From assembly GCA_905331475.1 (NCBI GenBank), contig CAJNYU010003635.1:1-64000 (forward strand): a stretch of 64,000 nucleotides of DNA, given 5' to 3'. Both the position numbers and the translations under genes were made by a program. Numbering within the stretch: the first letter of the stretch is position 1; each line of letters starts with the position of its first letter. Under the pieces are notes generated by a model. That model saw only the letters and a program-made list of their open reading frames with translations, had not been told where the DNA came from and made no database searches. Below are positions 40,830 to 52,100 of the stretch, piece by piece. Origin of the DNA: Rotaria socialis (lineage: Eukaryota > Rotifera > Eurotatoria > Philodinida > Philodinidae).

Positions 40830-41035
40830 ATTTCCTAACTAACGGATCCCGGTTCGGTTTCCGCCGGAAAAATTCCGTGAAGTTCCGCAAATTTTCGACC
40901 CGGAATTCGTCAGAAATCGACGGAATCGATCGGAAATGATTCGACCAAATCTGGACCGGAATCCGTTAGTTAGGAAATCGTCGGAATTCAACGGAACCGA
41001 TCGGTTCTGACCGATTCCGACGTACCCTGATTCTC
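40830..41035. repeat. Array of CGGAATTCCG / CGATCGGAA words
   Basis: Roughly fifteen variants of GGAATTC, TTCCGNNGA and CGATCGGAA within 200 bp, unusually GC-rich for this genome. The outermost pieces TCCTAACTAACGGATCC (about 40833) and CCGTTAGTTAGGAAATCG (about 40965) are inverted copies. Confidence 0.6.
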
Positions 41036-41269
41036 CTGGGGAATCTCCAGCTAAAATAGCTGGACCATTCGCTTTATGTGTAATGCATATAAAGCGAAAG
41101 GAAACTTTTTTTTTAATTTCATTTATAATAAGTTAAAATCAATTTCAATTAAGCTGAACCGCTAGAATATGATAGCGCTTAATGAGACGAATCGAATGAT
41201 ATCATTTTCAAGAAAATTAATTGAAGTTTTCGGACAGGAGCGACGGAATAGTTTACGTTTTTTATAGTT

Positions 41270-41500
41270 TGCTTGTTTTTCAATGGGAATTGACGGAAAA
41301 GGCAGAAAATAAAAACGCCGAAGAGGAAAATGTCGAAAAAAAAGGAAAACGTCGAAACTCGAAATTGCAGAAGGTAAAAACGTCGAAGAGGAAAACGTCG
41401 AAAGGAAAACGTCGAATGGAAAAAGCATGGGGGAAAAAGCCCATTCGGAGCCATTCGAATGGCTGCGATGGGCTGGGAATGGATCGGAATGGCAGTACGT
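41270..41500. repeat. Array of GGAAAACGTCGAA words with a GGAATGG end
   Basis: Tandem-like GAAAACGTCGAA units (41325-41420) followed by AAAGCCCATTCGGAGCCATTCG and GGGCTGGGAATGGATCGG. The same word and the same end (CTCGGAATGGCTGGGAATG) recur in the block at 43715-44200. Several apparent long frames across it on both strands are by-products of a 12-bp period. Confidence 0.6.
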
Positions 41501-42090
41501 TGATATAGTTCGAACTATGCAAGAACATTTTAATTAATTCAACAGATGATTATCGCTATTGTCGAAATGCTCTGCATTAAGGAAGTCTGCTGAAAATAGT
41601 TATAATCATTTTCCAATATGTATCAGATATTTTTCGTCTTCAATACACATTTTGCTGTTGTTGAAGCGCATAAAAATTTTGTCATATTCATGATCGCAAG
41701 CACTTACTAAGAAAGGGATTCATCATTATGTTGACAGTTTAATATTTTGATAGGATCAACTGAGTATTTTTACAAAACTAAACAAATGCAATTTTATAAC
41801 AAAAATGTATCTTTTCGATTTGATATGCATTTATACATCGATTATTGTGAGGAGTCAAATAGCTGAATTGGCTAGAAAAGTTACTGATAGCATAAAGCAA
41901 AACAAATAACTAAATAAGTTGACAGGTCACATGCACGAGAATGGATGTCCGGCCGTAATGAATAGCCTCATACAAACAAGCGTTTTTATCGGTTAGATGA
42001 CTATATAAAAAAATACAGCTCAAATACGTATTTTATTTTCAAAATAAAAGGGTGCCATTCAACTCAAACAAATCTAAAATATTCAACTAG

Positions 42091-42351
42091 TTCGTACATG
42101 CAGAAGATGAAAGTGGATCTGAGGATTCAGAAGCAGAAAATGAATGTGAAACATCTACAAAAGATGGTTATAACAGTATGAGAATTTTTTCTAGCATTTG
42201 TGATAAAGAAAAATATAAATTCTTCGAAGTTGAAATCAATGGCAAATTAAAGTACATTCATAAACAAACAGCTGCGTGGTATTTAACCAGCAAAAATAAT
42301 AAATTATCTTCAGACAGATTAGTTCGTGTTCACAAAATGAACAAACAATAA
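42091..42351 (+). pseudogene. 3' exon of a transposon-type gene
   Basis: An 86-residue frame opening at an acceptor (ATTCAACTAG) and ending in TAA. It starts with an acidic Glu/Ser/Asp stretch and ends in a compact domain: FFEVEINGKLKYIHKQTAAW, then KLSSDRLVRVH. The xxIHKQTAxWxLT...LSSDRLxRV pattern resembles C-terminal ends of multi-copy transposon-derived proteins in invertebrates, by memory only. No upstream exons found nearby, so probably a relic. Confidence 0.45.
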
Positions 42352-43700
42352 ATTAGATTAAGTTACTTGATGCTCATGTTTGAACCAAAATAATATGCTA
42401 ACTCTCGTCGTCACTATTAGCATGTATATTAGATTAGCAATCATTATTTCATTTTTTTTTTATAAAAACATTTTTGTCATTTATGAACAAATTAATTTTT
42501 TTCTGAATACCCTGTGAATATTTGAATTGTCAAAAGTAGAAAGTTAAGGAAATTTCCTGAACATACTAAATCGCTTTCTTAGATTATTCGGATTCGAAAT
42601 TACGCTAATTATTCTCGTTCAAGAACACTGTTGGTTAAACAACCTTTGTCGATTCACTAGGAAGTGACTGTATTTACTGTTGTATTTCTTCAATAAATAT
42701 TTGTAATTGTAACTCATTGTGAACGATAAAGTCAGCATATATTTCATAAACATGTCTAAACTTTCTTATTCTGATAACTGTTTTGAGCAAAATTGAACAA
42801 GCTGATATAATCGAGTATTTGCGACATTAGTTGTTAACATACAATATCTTTTATTTTCATCATTGTAATATTTCACCATGACAAAAAACGAATAGTCTTC
42901 TCTGATACACTATAATTGATCTGATGTTAACGGCATTCTATTCACTGTTATCGACAGCTAAATTGTATGTGTGTAATTTTTTTATTCTTCAAGGTCACTT
43001 GAATATTTTAGAAAATCATTTATTAATTGTGAACAAAACATATGATGTAAAATAATAAGGAATCATGGGTATTCCAGACCACCTAGATTATATGAAAACA
43101 AGCCCATTCACATAACACATTGATTTAAGGATTCTTACTAAAATTAGCCCAACTTCAGAAGCATTTAGAATTTTTTTAGAACTTGATCTGCAAAACAATA
43201 AGATGACTTTCCTCAAGAAAAACAATAATCTTCGAAATCTTTAGATCAATCTCCTGCTGCCCTTTCATAATACAAGTACTATAAATTTCTAAATGAATTT
43301 TCTCAGTCATATTGATGTTTCATGTACTTAAAATATGAATATAGCGTGGTTTTCAATTAATGAAAACCTGTTGATTTTTACTGATTGGTATCGCTACTTG
43401 TGAATATGCGGTAGCTAAGTTCAACATTATGTAAATCGATTTGATGAAAAATGTTAACGTTTGGAAATAGCTAGCTTCTAAAAACAGATATTGTAATTTA
43501 TAAAAAAATGACACAATAGATTAGAAATGGACCATCTACATTAACTTAAAATTAAGTGTAATCTCATAAATTCACGAATAATATTAAGTGTTAAACATTT
43601 AGAAGAAAATAGAATACCTATTATTTAATGGTAGATAAGATCACTTAAATAATGCTAATAATTACGTTTCGACAAGTATAATGATTCATCCCTATACCAG
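42352..43700. other. Intergenic, no recognisable content
   Basis: AT-rich sequence between a transposon-type exon and the next word array. No frame or repeat supported. Confidence 0.45.
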
Positions 43701-43704
43701 AGAG

Positions 43705-44460
43705 TGTCTCGTGATATCTGGGATTGGCTCGGAATGGCTGGGAATGCCCCAATGAGCTTTTTCCCCCTTGGGAAAAAGTATAATTAATAACAGTGTCGAA
43801 GAAAAACTGCCAGAGAAAAAAAGTAGAAGAATTTTGAAAAGGAAAACGTAGAATGAAAAAGATGCCTATAGATAACGAAAACTTTTTCTTTTGATTTGGT
43901 AATCAATGCAAAGCAATTATTGAAGGGATTAGCATTACTACTTGGATCACACAAAAAAAAGAAAATTATACTGATAAACTTAGTTTTCTTTTTTTTATTA
44001 TATTTTATCATATGATCGAATAAATTTTTATTTTTCGTTAAAATTATCAAAAAACGCAATTTTCGACATTTACCTTTCGACGTTTTCCTTTTTCTAATTT
44101 TTTCTATCGACGTTTAGAATTTCTGCATTTTCCCCTTCTATGTTTTCCTTTTCGCCATTTTCCTTTTTTTTCGACGTTTCCCCTTTCTGCCTTTTCCACC
44201 AAACCCTTTCAATGGACCGTTCGCTTTATGAACATGTACGTAAAGCGAACGTTTTGACTTTTTTCGACTTTATACCGCTGATTGCTCGACTATTTTTTAA
44301 GCTACGAACTATATTTTTATATGAGCCGGTGCAGAATTTTGTGCTCGCTCCCATGGAATAAAAATAATAATTTAAAGATGAAAAATGGGTCTGATTTACG
44401 ATTCAGAATGAGCATCCGTATATCGTCCGTTCGCTTTAGGGACATTGGCTCTAAGAAAAC
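43705..44460. mobile_element. Composite repeat block related to those at 39.8 and 41.3 kb
   Basis: It begins with GGCTCGGAATGGCTGGGAATG, continues with GGAAAACGT words (43795-43855), an unrelated 180-bp insert, the same words inverted (TTTCGACGTTTTCC, 44060-44200), a small hairpin (TTCGCTTTATG...CGTAAAGCGAA, 44219-44252), and then 44258-44447, which is an inverted copy of 39807-39987. No gene. Confidence 0.6.
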
Positions 44461-44845
44461 ATTTACAACAATAAATGGTGACTTTAAAGTATAATGAGAT
44501 GAGCAAAATCTTTTTGCAACCATTTCTTTCTATGAAGTAAGAAGTCTAGTGCAATATCAGATTATTATTTTCAAATAGCTAACGAGGTGTTTCTGAAATC
44601 AAATCAGGTGATGCTGTGTTTTTATCAGTCTCCTACAAAAAAAATCAGAAAGATGGAATATTGGCTTGAAATGCATCAGATAGATACTTCTTGATTTGAA
44701 CTAGGTGATTTATATTTTAGAAAAATAGTTCATTCTTTGGACTTTTCCCAACCATCTTATAGAATTGTATCTTGTAATAGGTCATCAACATGCTTAATAG
44801 ATGCGACTAAAATTAATCATTAATTATTTACAAAACAAAAAGAAG

Positions 44846-45175
44846 CTAATGATTTTTCACGTCTTGTATTCTATCTCGACTAATGATAGTAAATTTTAAT
44901 GGTTTTGATTTGGAAAGTATAAATGATCCATATGGTAATTGAATGATGATAAAGTTCAGTGATATTGGTAATAGAAGAAATGGTACTGGCATTTTACTAT
45001 CACCGGTTTTAGTCAATTGAAAAACAATTTCAATAGCATCACGTGCAATACATTCACATGCATAATTATCTAATATACTTATACTGGCATACTGTTTTAT
45101 GTCTACGACAAAGTATCGGAGAGTTCAAATGAATGGCATATGACCAAATGGATCATAAATATTAGTAATAATTTG
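44846..45175 (-). pseudogene. Unrecognised coding relic with an in-frame stop
   Basis: An exon-like frame from an acceptor (GATTTAG before 45175) to a TAG at 44846-44848, 110 codons, broken only by a TGA at codon 17. The translation reads as real protein: NIYDPFGHMPFI, stop, TLRYFVVDIKQYASISILDN, then ACECIARDAIEIVFQL and a hydrophobic MPVPFLLLPISLNFIIIQLP. The TGA could come from TGG (Trp). Family unknown. Confidence 0.5.
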
Positions 45176-45472
45176 CTAAATCATCAGGTTCTTCTTCTCA
45201 TTCATTAACTTACTCTCACGTTAGTAGAAAATAAATGATTAGTATATTGAAAGTCTTTATACAAAATTAAATATTTATCAAGTATTAAACGTAAGCTTTA
45301 CTTTAAAGTATAATATAAAATCTCAAATAAGAGAAAACTAACGATAACAGAACTTTTTTTTCTTTTTGAAATAGACAAAAAGAATAAGTAAACATCACAC
45401 ATTATCTTGAACATGTTTTCATAAGCATGAATCTCGTTTAACGATATATAAAGCTAAACTAAAACATTGGTT

Positions 45473-47425
45473 TTAATTTGTACGTTGTCGTTTAATTGTT
45501 GATGTTGATGTATCAAAAATGTCCTGTCGACAAATAGGACATTTAGTTAAACGTTCTTCTTGTTTAGCAATGCAATCGTTACATAAACATGTATGACCAC
45601 ATGGTAATAAGCTCACTGAACTGTTGTTTGTCAAGCAAATACAACAGACATCACCACCGGAGCTAGTAGCACGCGTTGCATCGCCAGCAATTACATCGGA
45701 TAGTCGTCGTACAAGTTCTTCTGTTTTCAAATTTCCTTTAATACTATGTTTTTTTGCTAAAGTTTGTAGATCTCGACGAGGTAATTCGTCCAATGAAGGT
45801 ATTGTTTTCTTTATTATAGTAGTAATAGTAGTAGGCATAGTGACAGTAGTAACAGATGCAGATGCAGATGTAGCTTCAATGGGTGGCAGTGTTAGAAGGT
45901 TTTCATTCAAAGGTATGTCATCCTGTTGAGCAATATCCGTTAAATGTTTGTATTCTTCCTCGTCCAATGATTTGTCATTAATGGCGGTCATTTCCTTTTT
46001 AAAATATTCTACTAAACTTGGATATTGTCGACGCATTGACTGATATTCATCGATAACATCCGGTGTAGCTGATGCTTGACGTAATTTCAAATAACGTTTC
46101 ATAAACGATGTATAACGTACCAGTAGAATAGATTTGCGTATACCCGAATGTGTAAATGAATCAACATCATTTGAAAATTCGAATTCTTTTTCATTGCTCT
46201 GTCGTATGCCTGAAACTGTATCCCACGAGGTGGTGATTTTAAAATTTTCATTGACTTCATCCTTTTTCATATCAATTATTTTAAATAAAAGGCATCCACC
46301 ACGTACTTCGTTTTTATCATTCATTGGCGATGGAAACTCAGTAATTATTTTAATTGATTGACGAGTATCTATTTTATCTTGTAACTGATGTATCTCAGGT
46401 GAACCATATCCTTGTTCCATTGTATAACGTTCTCCTGCTATTGATAATTCAATGTTAAAGCCAATCGGTGTAACTGTATAATGAAATTCAGTATTCATCA
46501 ATTCATCAAACGTTCGAGCACTGCGAACATTACAATAATTACAACCGATTGTTCGTGATACTGATTGAATAACTTCAGCACCTAAGTCAAGTCCAACACC
46601 AACGACTGTTGACCAAATCGTATGTTTTTCTGCATTATCTTTAATATGTTTTAGAAAAGTTTCCCCATCGGTCGTTGATACTTCCATATCAGTTAGAAAA
46701 AATATTCGACGACTGATCATATTGTTATCATCTTTCATACCCTTCTGATCTGCAGTCGAATTATATAATTCACTGGCAACTTCAATGGCCCGAGCGATAG
46801 TGGTACCACCGCTGGCACGTAGTTTAAGAATATTTTCTTCTAGTTTTTTTTTATCAATTGATGATATTCTTTCAATCGGCTGTAAAACTGTTGCACTGTG
46901 ATTAAAAAGTACAATGCCAAGTGCATCATCAGGTCCAAGTTGTTTAAGCAGTGTTAACAATGATTGTTGTGCTATTTGTAATTTCGTTTTACCTGGCTCA
47001 CCTTCGAATCTGTCTGACATCGAGCCAGATATATCAAGTGTTATAACAAGATGAAGTCGAGCACGATGTGTACGAATACCTGCGCCATCGAGACAACTAT
47101 TAAAATTAACACTTAGCCAATGTTCAATATTTTGATTTCCATTCTCTAGTGGATCGACTATCGTAGCAATACCATATGATGGCATGAATAGATCTGTTGT
47201 TGTTGGTTGTGCCGTAAAATGATGAGCATAAAATGAACTTTCATAACTCACATCATATGTTACATCGGCAGGTGCTGTGGCTTCAAGTTCGGCTTCGGTT
47301 ACTTCTGCTTTACCTTGTTGTTTAGCTTGAACTTGTTTTCGTTTAGCATACGTTTGAAACACAGCAGATTTTCGAGGTGCTTTGCCGCCTACTGATTTCC
47401 GAGCTGTTTGTTTGGTGCGAGCCAT
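45473..47425 (-). CDS. Histone-H3-tail mimic fused to vWA, SAP-like and RING domains
   Basis: Single-exon 650-residue protein. Residues 2-19 (ARTKQTARKS, then VGGKAPRK) reproduce the histone H3 N-terminus A1-K18 with one change (T11V), keeping K4, K9, K14 and K18 in their contexts; the match stops at SAVFQ. Residues about 120-330 are a vWA domain with MIDAS start DISGSMS (131-137). A vWA-associated beta region follows. Residues about 552-588 resemble a SAP DNA-binding helix pair (LDELPRRDLQTLAKKH, LKTEELVRRLSDV). Residues about 594-636 are a C3HC4 RING (CCICL, LPCGHTCLCNDC, CPICRQDI), then basic KRQR. Expected activity: RING E3 ligase, probably nuclear. The H3 tail could be methylated and recruit H3K4 or H3K9 readers; this is inference. 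It is not a histone gene: no histone fold. Confidence 0.9.
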   Translation of the reverse strand: MARTKQTARKSVGGKAPRKSAVFQTYAKRKQVQAKQQGKAEVTEAELEATAPADVTYDVSYESSFYAHHFTAQPTTTDLFMPSYGIATIVDPLENGNQNIEHWLSVNFNSCLDGAGIRTHRARLHLVITLDISGSMSDRFEGEPGKTKLQIAQQSLLTLLKQLGPDDALGIVLFNHSATVLQPIERISSIDKKKLEENILKLRASGGTTIARAIEVASELYNSTADQKGMKDDNNMISRRIFFLTDMEVSTTDGETFLKHIKDNAEKHTIWSTVVGVGLDLGAEVIQSVSRTIGCNYCNVRSARTFDELMNTEFHYTVTPIGFNIELSIAGERYTMEQGYGSPEIHQLQDKIDTRQSIKIITEFPSPMNDKNEVRGGCLLFKIIDMKKDEVNENFKITTSWDTVSGIRQSNEKEFEFSNDVDSFTHSGIRKSILLVRYTSFMKRYLKLRQASATPDVIDEYQSMRRQYPSLVEYFKKEMTAINDKSLDEEEYKHLTDIAQQDDIPLNENLLTLPPIEATSASASVTTVTMPTTITTIIKKTIPSLDELPRRDLQTLAKKHSIKGNLKTEELVRRLSDVIAGDATRATSSGGDVCCICLTNNSSVSLLPCGHTCLCNDCIAKQEERLTKCPICRQDIFDTSTSTIKRQRTN

Positions 47426-49194
47426 CGAGAACGAAGTAAAATACGAATGAAACGAGACATGGGTAAAATGCGATCTATTTATCTATCTGACGAGGTGTAC
47501 TTTTTCTTTCATGGCATGTAATTGCAACATATTTGATCAACATGAACAACGAGAAAGAAATAAAAGAGTAATATAGTAAAACTGGCCAAGCAAAATAACG
47601 GATTCTCCACCTGTCGTTTATGGAGGCTACCCATTGACAACAACAGAAACGTAAAAATAGGAGAGTAAGCACGTATGACAATATTGATTAGCGAGAATGT
47701 GAGTCATTCAATACCAACCAAACGTTTTTAGGCGTTCGTAGTCACATGTGAGACTCGGGTGACACGGTGCAAAAAGAAATAAAATGATTCAACAGTATCG
47801 ACTATGACTCACTGCATGTAGTGATATAAGTTGAAGTTAAATTTTGGGGACTAGCTTTGATCTAACTCATTCGTTCACATTGCATTCATTTTTATCGTTT
47901 TGAAAAACTTAGACGATAAAATATTCTCAAAATTACTAAATAATAACATAGCCAGATGTATGGTGTGAGCTTGAATTCTATTAATTGAAAGAGTATTTCA
48001 AGAGTGTACGCAATAATTGTGTTGCGGTCGAAATAACATACACCGCATTCTAACATCTTCACGCTTAACTTTCAACAGTATGAAAGTACTCCGTTACACG
48101 TAAGTGTGGGCCATATTAATGAAAATATTTGGACACCAAGTTAATCTTCATGCACCCATAATCTTTCGAATCGCTTACTTTTATATTAATTTACACGCAT
48201 ACTATTGCACGTCACACGCTCTCGTATTCATGATGTCTCGTAGTATCATCACGAACTGAAACCAGCCACAGTTCGGATAGGTTTCTTCCATATCCATCGA
48301 TCGTATAACAAATCACTGCGTACGTTAACAACAAAAAAGAAATTGTTTTGAAAAAAACACAGAACGAAAGATAATAAAAATCTGTGTTGAAATATTTTCG
48401 TCGTGTTTGGTTTGTTTTTGGCAACGAAAAAATAACAATACATGTATAAATTTTCTTTCTTCGATTGGTTGTTCTGATTGATGAAATTTATTTCTGGTTT
48501 ACCGTTTTCAGCTGATGATTGATTCGAGTTCGAAAACGAAATAAAGCTCGAAAGAAAAATACTTTCCACGTTGAAATAACAAAAGGATTTACAAATCCGA
48601 TGAAGTAAGAATATCCAAGCAGCGCTGGAAAATTCAACCTGTTTATGTTGATCTATGAATGATTGAAATTAGAGTTTGCATCATTACTTTGTACACAGCT
48701 GAAATCTTTATGTATGCGACCAGATTCATTTGTTGCATTATCTATCTGACGATAAGTTATGATCAAAGTTTGAGAATCCGATTAGCATTATCTTCGGTTT
48801 TATTTGATTTACACGGCGTAGACTTGAATAAAGTATGATAACATATTACCTAAAACATTTTGATTGATTATCCTAGCATCCTAATGTATATCTGTCGCAT
48901 CTGTAGTAACGCTTCTAAAATTTCTACTTCTGTCTGTTGTGCTTCGTATGATACTTTTCGCCCCTTATGTGGTTACTTCAGACTCATAGATATGAGCGAT
49001 CGTCGTCAGATTCTTAGCAATGATAATACAAGAATACTTATGATTCTTTACTTTTTCTACTTTTCTTCTTGTTAAGGATGTGTCTTCGAAATGAGAGCCA
49101 TTTTTTCCAATATTTTACTTTCATTTGAACTTGATTTTGGTAAATCGCAAACGTTTTCTTCATTAGTCTCTCTTTCAGGTAAGTGAAGCACAGT
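47426..49194. other. Intergenic between divergent genes
   Basis: 1.8 kb between the H3-tail/RING gene (minus) and the ART/TPR gene (plus). It must hold both promoters. The only structured item is a splice-acceptor-like TCTCTCTTTCAG at 49167-49178, just before the ART ATG. Confidence 0.5.
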
Positions 49195-51297
49195 ATGGAG
49201 AGAAGACAAAAACAATCCTCGAACTACACATTAGCTGCTGCTGCTGCTGCTGCTGCTGCTGCTACATCAATATCAGAGAAATCCACAACTAGATTAAAAC
49301 CACCAGCACTAGCTCATGATTTTGTTATTCAAAATTTCTTGCTAGTTTGGCTCGATAGACACATTAATGACGTTAAGAACGCTGATTATTTGAATACTAT
49401 TTCAAAATTAAAAGAACTGGCAGATAAAGTCTATAAATTTCACGATGCCGATGATTTTGTCAGTTTCATCAGTGATAACAAACGAGAAAAAATATGCATA
49501 ATCACATCTGCAGAAATGGGTGAAATAATAGTTCCCGTCATACACAACATGAAACAAATCAGTGCTATTTACATTTTGAGCGGAGATCAAGCTCAACATC
49601 ATGTATGGATCGACGGTTGGTCAAAAATAAAAGGCATCTTCACAGACATTGAATCTATATGCAAAGCTCTTCAACAAGCATTACAAAATCTAGATCAAAA
49701 TTCGGTCACAATTAGTTTTGTCTCTCCTAGCAGTGATATTAGAAAGCAAAATCTTGATCACTTAGATTCATCTTTTATTTACACTCAAATATTAAAAGAA
49801 ATTATTTTAAGTATTGATTTCGATCAACAGCATATTGACGAATTTATTTTATACTGTCGTCAACTCTTCGCTGAGAATCCAATAGAGCTAAAAAATGTCA
49901 ATAAACTTGCACATGAATACAAAGAACATCTACCGATCTGGTGGTATACCTATCATTGTTTTCTTTATTCGATGCTGAATCGAGCCCTACGAACAATGCA
50001 AGTAAATCTCATTATTGGCATGGGATTTTTTATTCAAGGACTTCATAACCATATTGTCGCACTTCATCAGGAACAATTTATTGAACATTCACAAACGAAA
50101 CTATTAACTGTATTTCGTGGTCAAAGTTTGTGTCAGAAAGATTTTGATCGGTTGGTACAAACACAATATGGACTTATCTCATTTAATAATTTTATATCGA
50201 CTAGTACAAATCGTGATGTGTCGCTCAAATTTTTACGTAACATTATTGAAACTACAGACCTAATGGGCATAATATTTGTAATAAAAATCGATACCTCTAT
50301 CTCTTCAACACCATTTGCTAATATTCGTGAGATCAGTTATTTCAAAAGAGAAGAAGAAATTCTCTTCTCGATGCATTCTATTTTTCGTATTGGCGACGTC
50401 AAACAATTGGACAAAGATCGACTTTGGCAAGTAGATTTGACATTAACAAATGATGATGACCGTGAACGGAATGCTTTGATTGAACAGCTACGAAAAGAGA
50501 CCTACCCTCGCAAGAAAGGATGGAATCGACTGGGTATGTTGCTGATTAAACTTGGTAAGTTCAACAAAGCTGAAGAAGTCTACGATATCTTGATCGATCA
50601 AGCTATAACTAATCAAGAAAAAGCACATATTTATCATCAACTTGGATGGACCACGGATGCACAAGGAAAATATGCCGATGCAATTGCATTCTATACACAA
50701 GCAATTGAAATCAAACAAGTCATTTTCTCTCCTAATGACGCTGGTTTGGCTGCTTCTTATACTGGAATTGGCTTAGCCTATGACAAGATGGACGACTATT
50801 TGAATGCGCTCTCATCGCATCAAAAAGCAATAGAAATCTACGAACAATCTTCTCCTTCAAATAATCCTCATCTAGCTACTTCTTACGATAATATTGGTGT
50901 GGTATACTCCAAGATAGGTGATCATTCGAATGCACTTCTATTTCATCAAAAGGCATTGAAAATTCGCCAAAAAATACTTCCAAACAATCACCCTGATTTC
51001 GCCGATTCTTACAACAATATTGGCTTGTTGTACGATAACATGGGTGACTATGCAAGTGCACTTACATTCCATCGAAAAGCGCTCGAAATCTATCAAAAAA
51101 CTCTCCCTTCCGATCATCCTAATCTTGGTACTTCTCATAACAACATTGGTTTGGTATACTTCAAAATGAATGACCACCCGAATGCTCTTTCGTTTTATGA
51201 ACGTGCTCTTGACATTCAACTATGTTCATTATCGAAAAACCATCCTAATATTCGTAGTTTGCGAAAGAATATTGAACTTATAAAGAAGAAAATATGA
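49195..51297 (+). CDS. Arginine ADP-ribosyltransferase with C-terminal TPR repeats
   Basis: Single-exon 700-residue protein. After a poly-Ala stretch (about 14-23, from a GCT microsatellite) comes an N-terminal domain (about 40-165; ICIITSAEMGEIIVPVIH, IYILSGD) of the type paired with ART in rotifers. The ART domain (about 245-420) has the full R-S-E triad: FRGQ (Arg 308), STS (335-337) and E-x-E in REEEILF (386/388), as in arginine-specific mono-ADP-ribosyltransferases using NAD+. From about 465 to the end are six or more kinesin-light-chain-type TPRs (YTGIGLAYDKMDDYLNALSS, YNNIGLLYDNMGDYASALTF). No signal peptide or membrane anchor, so probably cytosolic. The ATG at 49195 is used because upstream in-frame codons are non-ATG. 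Target unknown. Confidence 0.9.
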   Translation: MERRQKQSSNYTLAAAAAAAAAATSISEKSTTRLKPPALAHDFVIQNFLLVWLDRHINDVKNADYLNTISKLKELADKVYKFHDADDFVSFISDNKREKICIITSAEMGEIIVPVIHNMKQISAIYILSGDQAQHHVWIDGWSKIKGIFTDIESICKALQQALQNLDQNSVTISFVSPSSDIRKQNLDHLDSSFIYTQILKEIILSIDFDQQHIDEFILYCRQLFAENPIELKNVNKLAHEYKEHLPIWWYTYHCFLYSMLNRALRTMQVNLIIGMGFFIQGLHNHIVALHQEQFIEHSQTKLLTVFRGQSLCQKDFDRLVQTQYGLISFNNFISTSTNRDVSLKFLRNIIETTDLMGIIFVIKIDTSISSTPFANIREISYFKREEEILFSMHSIFRIGDVKQLDKDRLWQVDLTLTNDDDRERNALIEQLRKETYPRKKGWNRLGMLLIKLGKFNKAEEVYDILIDQAITNQEKAHIYHQLGWTTDAQGKYADAIAFYTQAIEIKQVIFSPNDAGLAASYTGIGLAYDKMDDYLNALSSHQKAIEIYEQSSPSNNPHLATSYDNIGVVYSKIGDHSNALLFHQKALKIRQKILPNNHPDFADSYNNIGLLYDNMGDYASALTFHRKALEIYQKTLPSDHPNLGTSHNNIGLVYFKMNDHPNALSFYERALDIQLCSLSKNHPNIRSLRKNIELIKKKI
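49231..49263 (+). repeat. GCT trinucleotide repeat encoding poly-Ala
   Basis: About eleven GCT/GCN units inside the ART/TPR coding region. Length is likely to vary between alleles or paralogues. Confidence 0.85.
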
Positions 51298-51564
51298 TCT
51301 AGTATTAAACATATGATTAAATCACAAATATTTACTTAATAATGTTATTAACTCAACAAAAAATGAACTATAGCTTTAACCTGCAGTTATCGTTGTGAAC
51401 TTGTTTAGTGCTTGAAACAATCAAAAACTTCTTTAGAATTTTTTATGAAGATATTTTCCTTTTAAAGCCTCTTTAGTGTAAATTACAACGTTTTTGATTT
51501 TGTTCTATGCTCATCAATTAACACAAAGCGTTGAAACATAGATAGCCTAGTTTTCAATATTATC

Positions 51565-52100
51565 ACTCTTTTTGTGTACTCAAAAAGTGAGTACACTCTA
51601 GAATCGGTCAGTGTGTCCGGCCGACCGTAGGCACGATAACTTTCGAAATGAGAGTCAGATCGTGATGAAATTTTCCAGACAGTTCAATCTCATGAATATC
51701 TCGGTCGAGTTTGAAGATGAAAAGGATCCCTCAAGAAATGGTTGAGTTATCGAAAAAATTGTCATTTTTGACCAGACCACCCCTGAGGAGGGGTACAGGG
51801 ATTTTCTTTTTAAAAAACAAATTTTCCTCAGAAGTATTCACAACATATATAAATCGACTCAGTTCTTAACGCTGATTCCGAATCTGATATTAGTTTTGAA
51901 CTAAATCGTAGCTTTCTAACGAAACATCGCCTGAAAAACGTCTCAAAATGCACAAAAACTGCATCCAGAAATCAAATTGCCTAGTTTCTCATGATAATTT
52001 TGGTGTTCAGACATTCTAGAATGACTCATATGCCCCATGTACTTTTTGCAGTACACATAACTCTCGGATGAAATCCGAAATTTGCACATTTTTTCTAATC
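51565..52100 (+). repeat. Dispersed repeat family, copy 3 (most complete)
   Basis: Starts with the hairpin GTGTACTC-AAAAAGT-GAGTACAC and CTCTAGAATCGG, then GTGTCCGGCCGACCG, ACGATAACTTTCGAAA, GGATCC, GTTGAGTTATCG, an AGGGGTACAGGGATTTT block, CATATATAAATCGACTCAG, and ends near GTACACATAACTCTCGGATG. Copies at 2092-2760 (inverted) and 21945-22240 share these blocks in the same order. No coding frame, so probably non-autonomous. Confidence 0.65.

Larger units (their letters stand above)
39807..41100. mobile_element. Foldback element with CGAACG-type ends
   Basis: The left edge carries TCTAAAGCGAACGGACG; the right edge carries GGACCATTCGCTTTATG and then CATATAAAGCGAAAGG, so the ends are inverted and the right end is itself a small hairpin. 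The same end sequence recurs at 44214-44260. Inside are two long inverted arms (39981-40184 and 40431-40638) and, near the right end, an array of CGGAATTCCG-like words (40830-41035). No coding capacity seen. Confidence 0.55.

Noticed and set aside
41162..41528. Several overlapping long frames on both strands
   Set aside because: By-product of the 12-bp-period GGAAAACGTCGAA array; low-complexity translations with no family.
45473..47425. Histone H3 gene
   Set aside because: Only the tail is H3-like; the histone fold is absent and replaced by vWA and RING domains.
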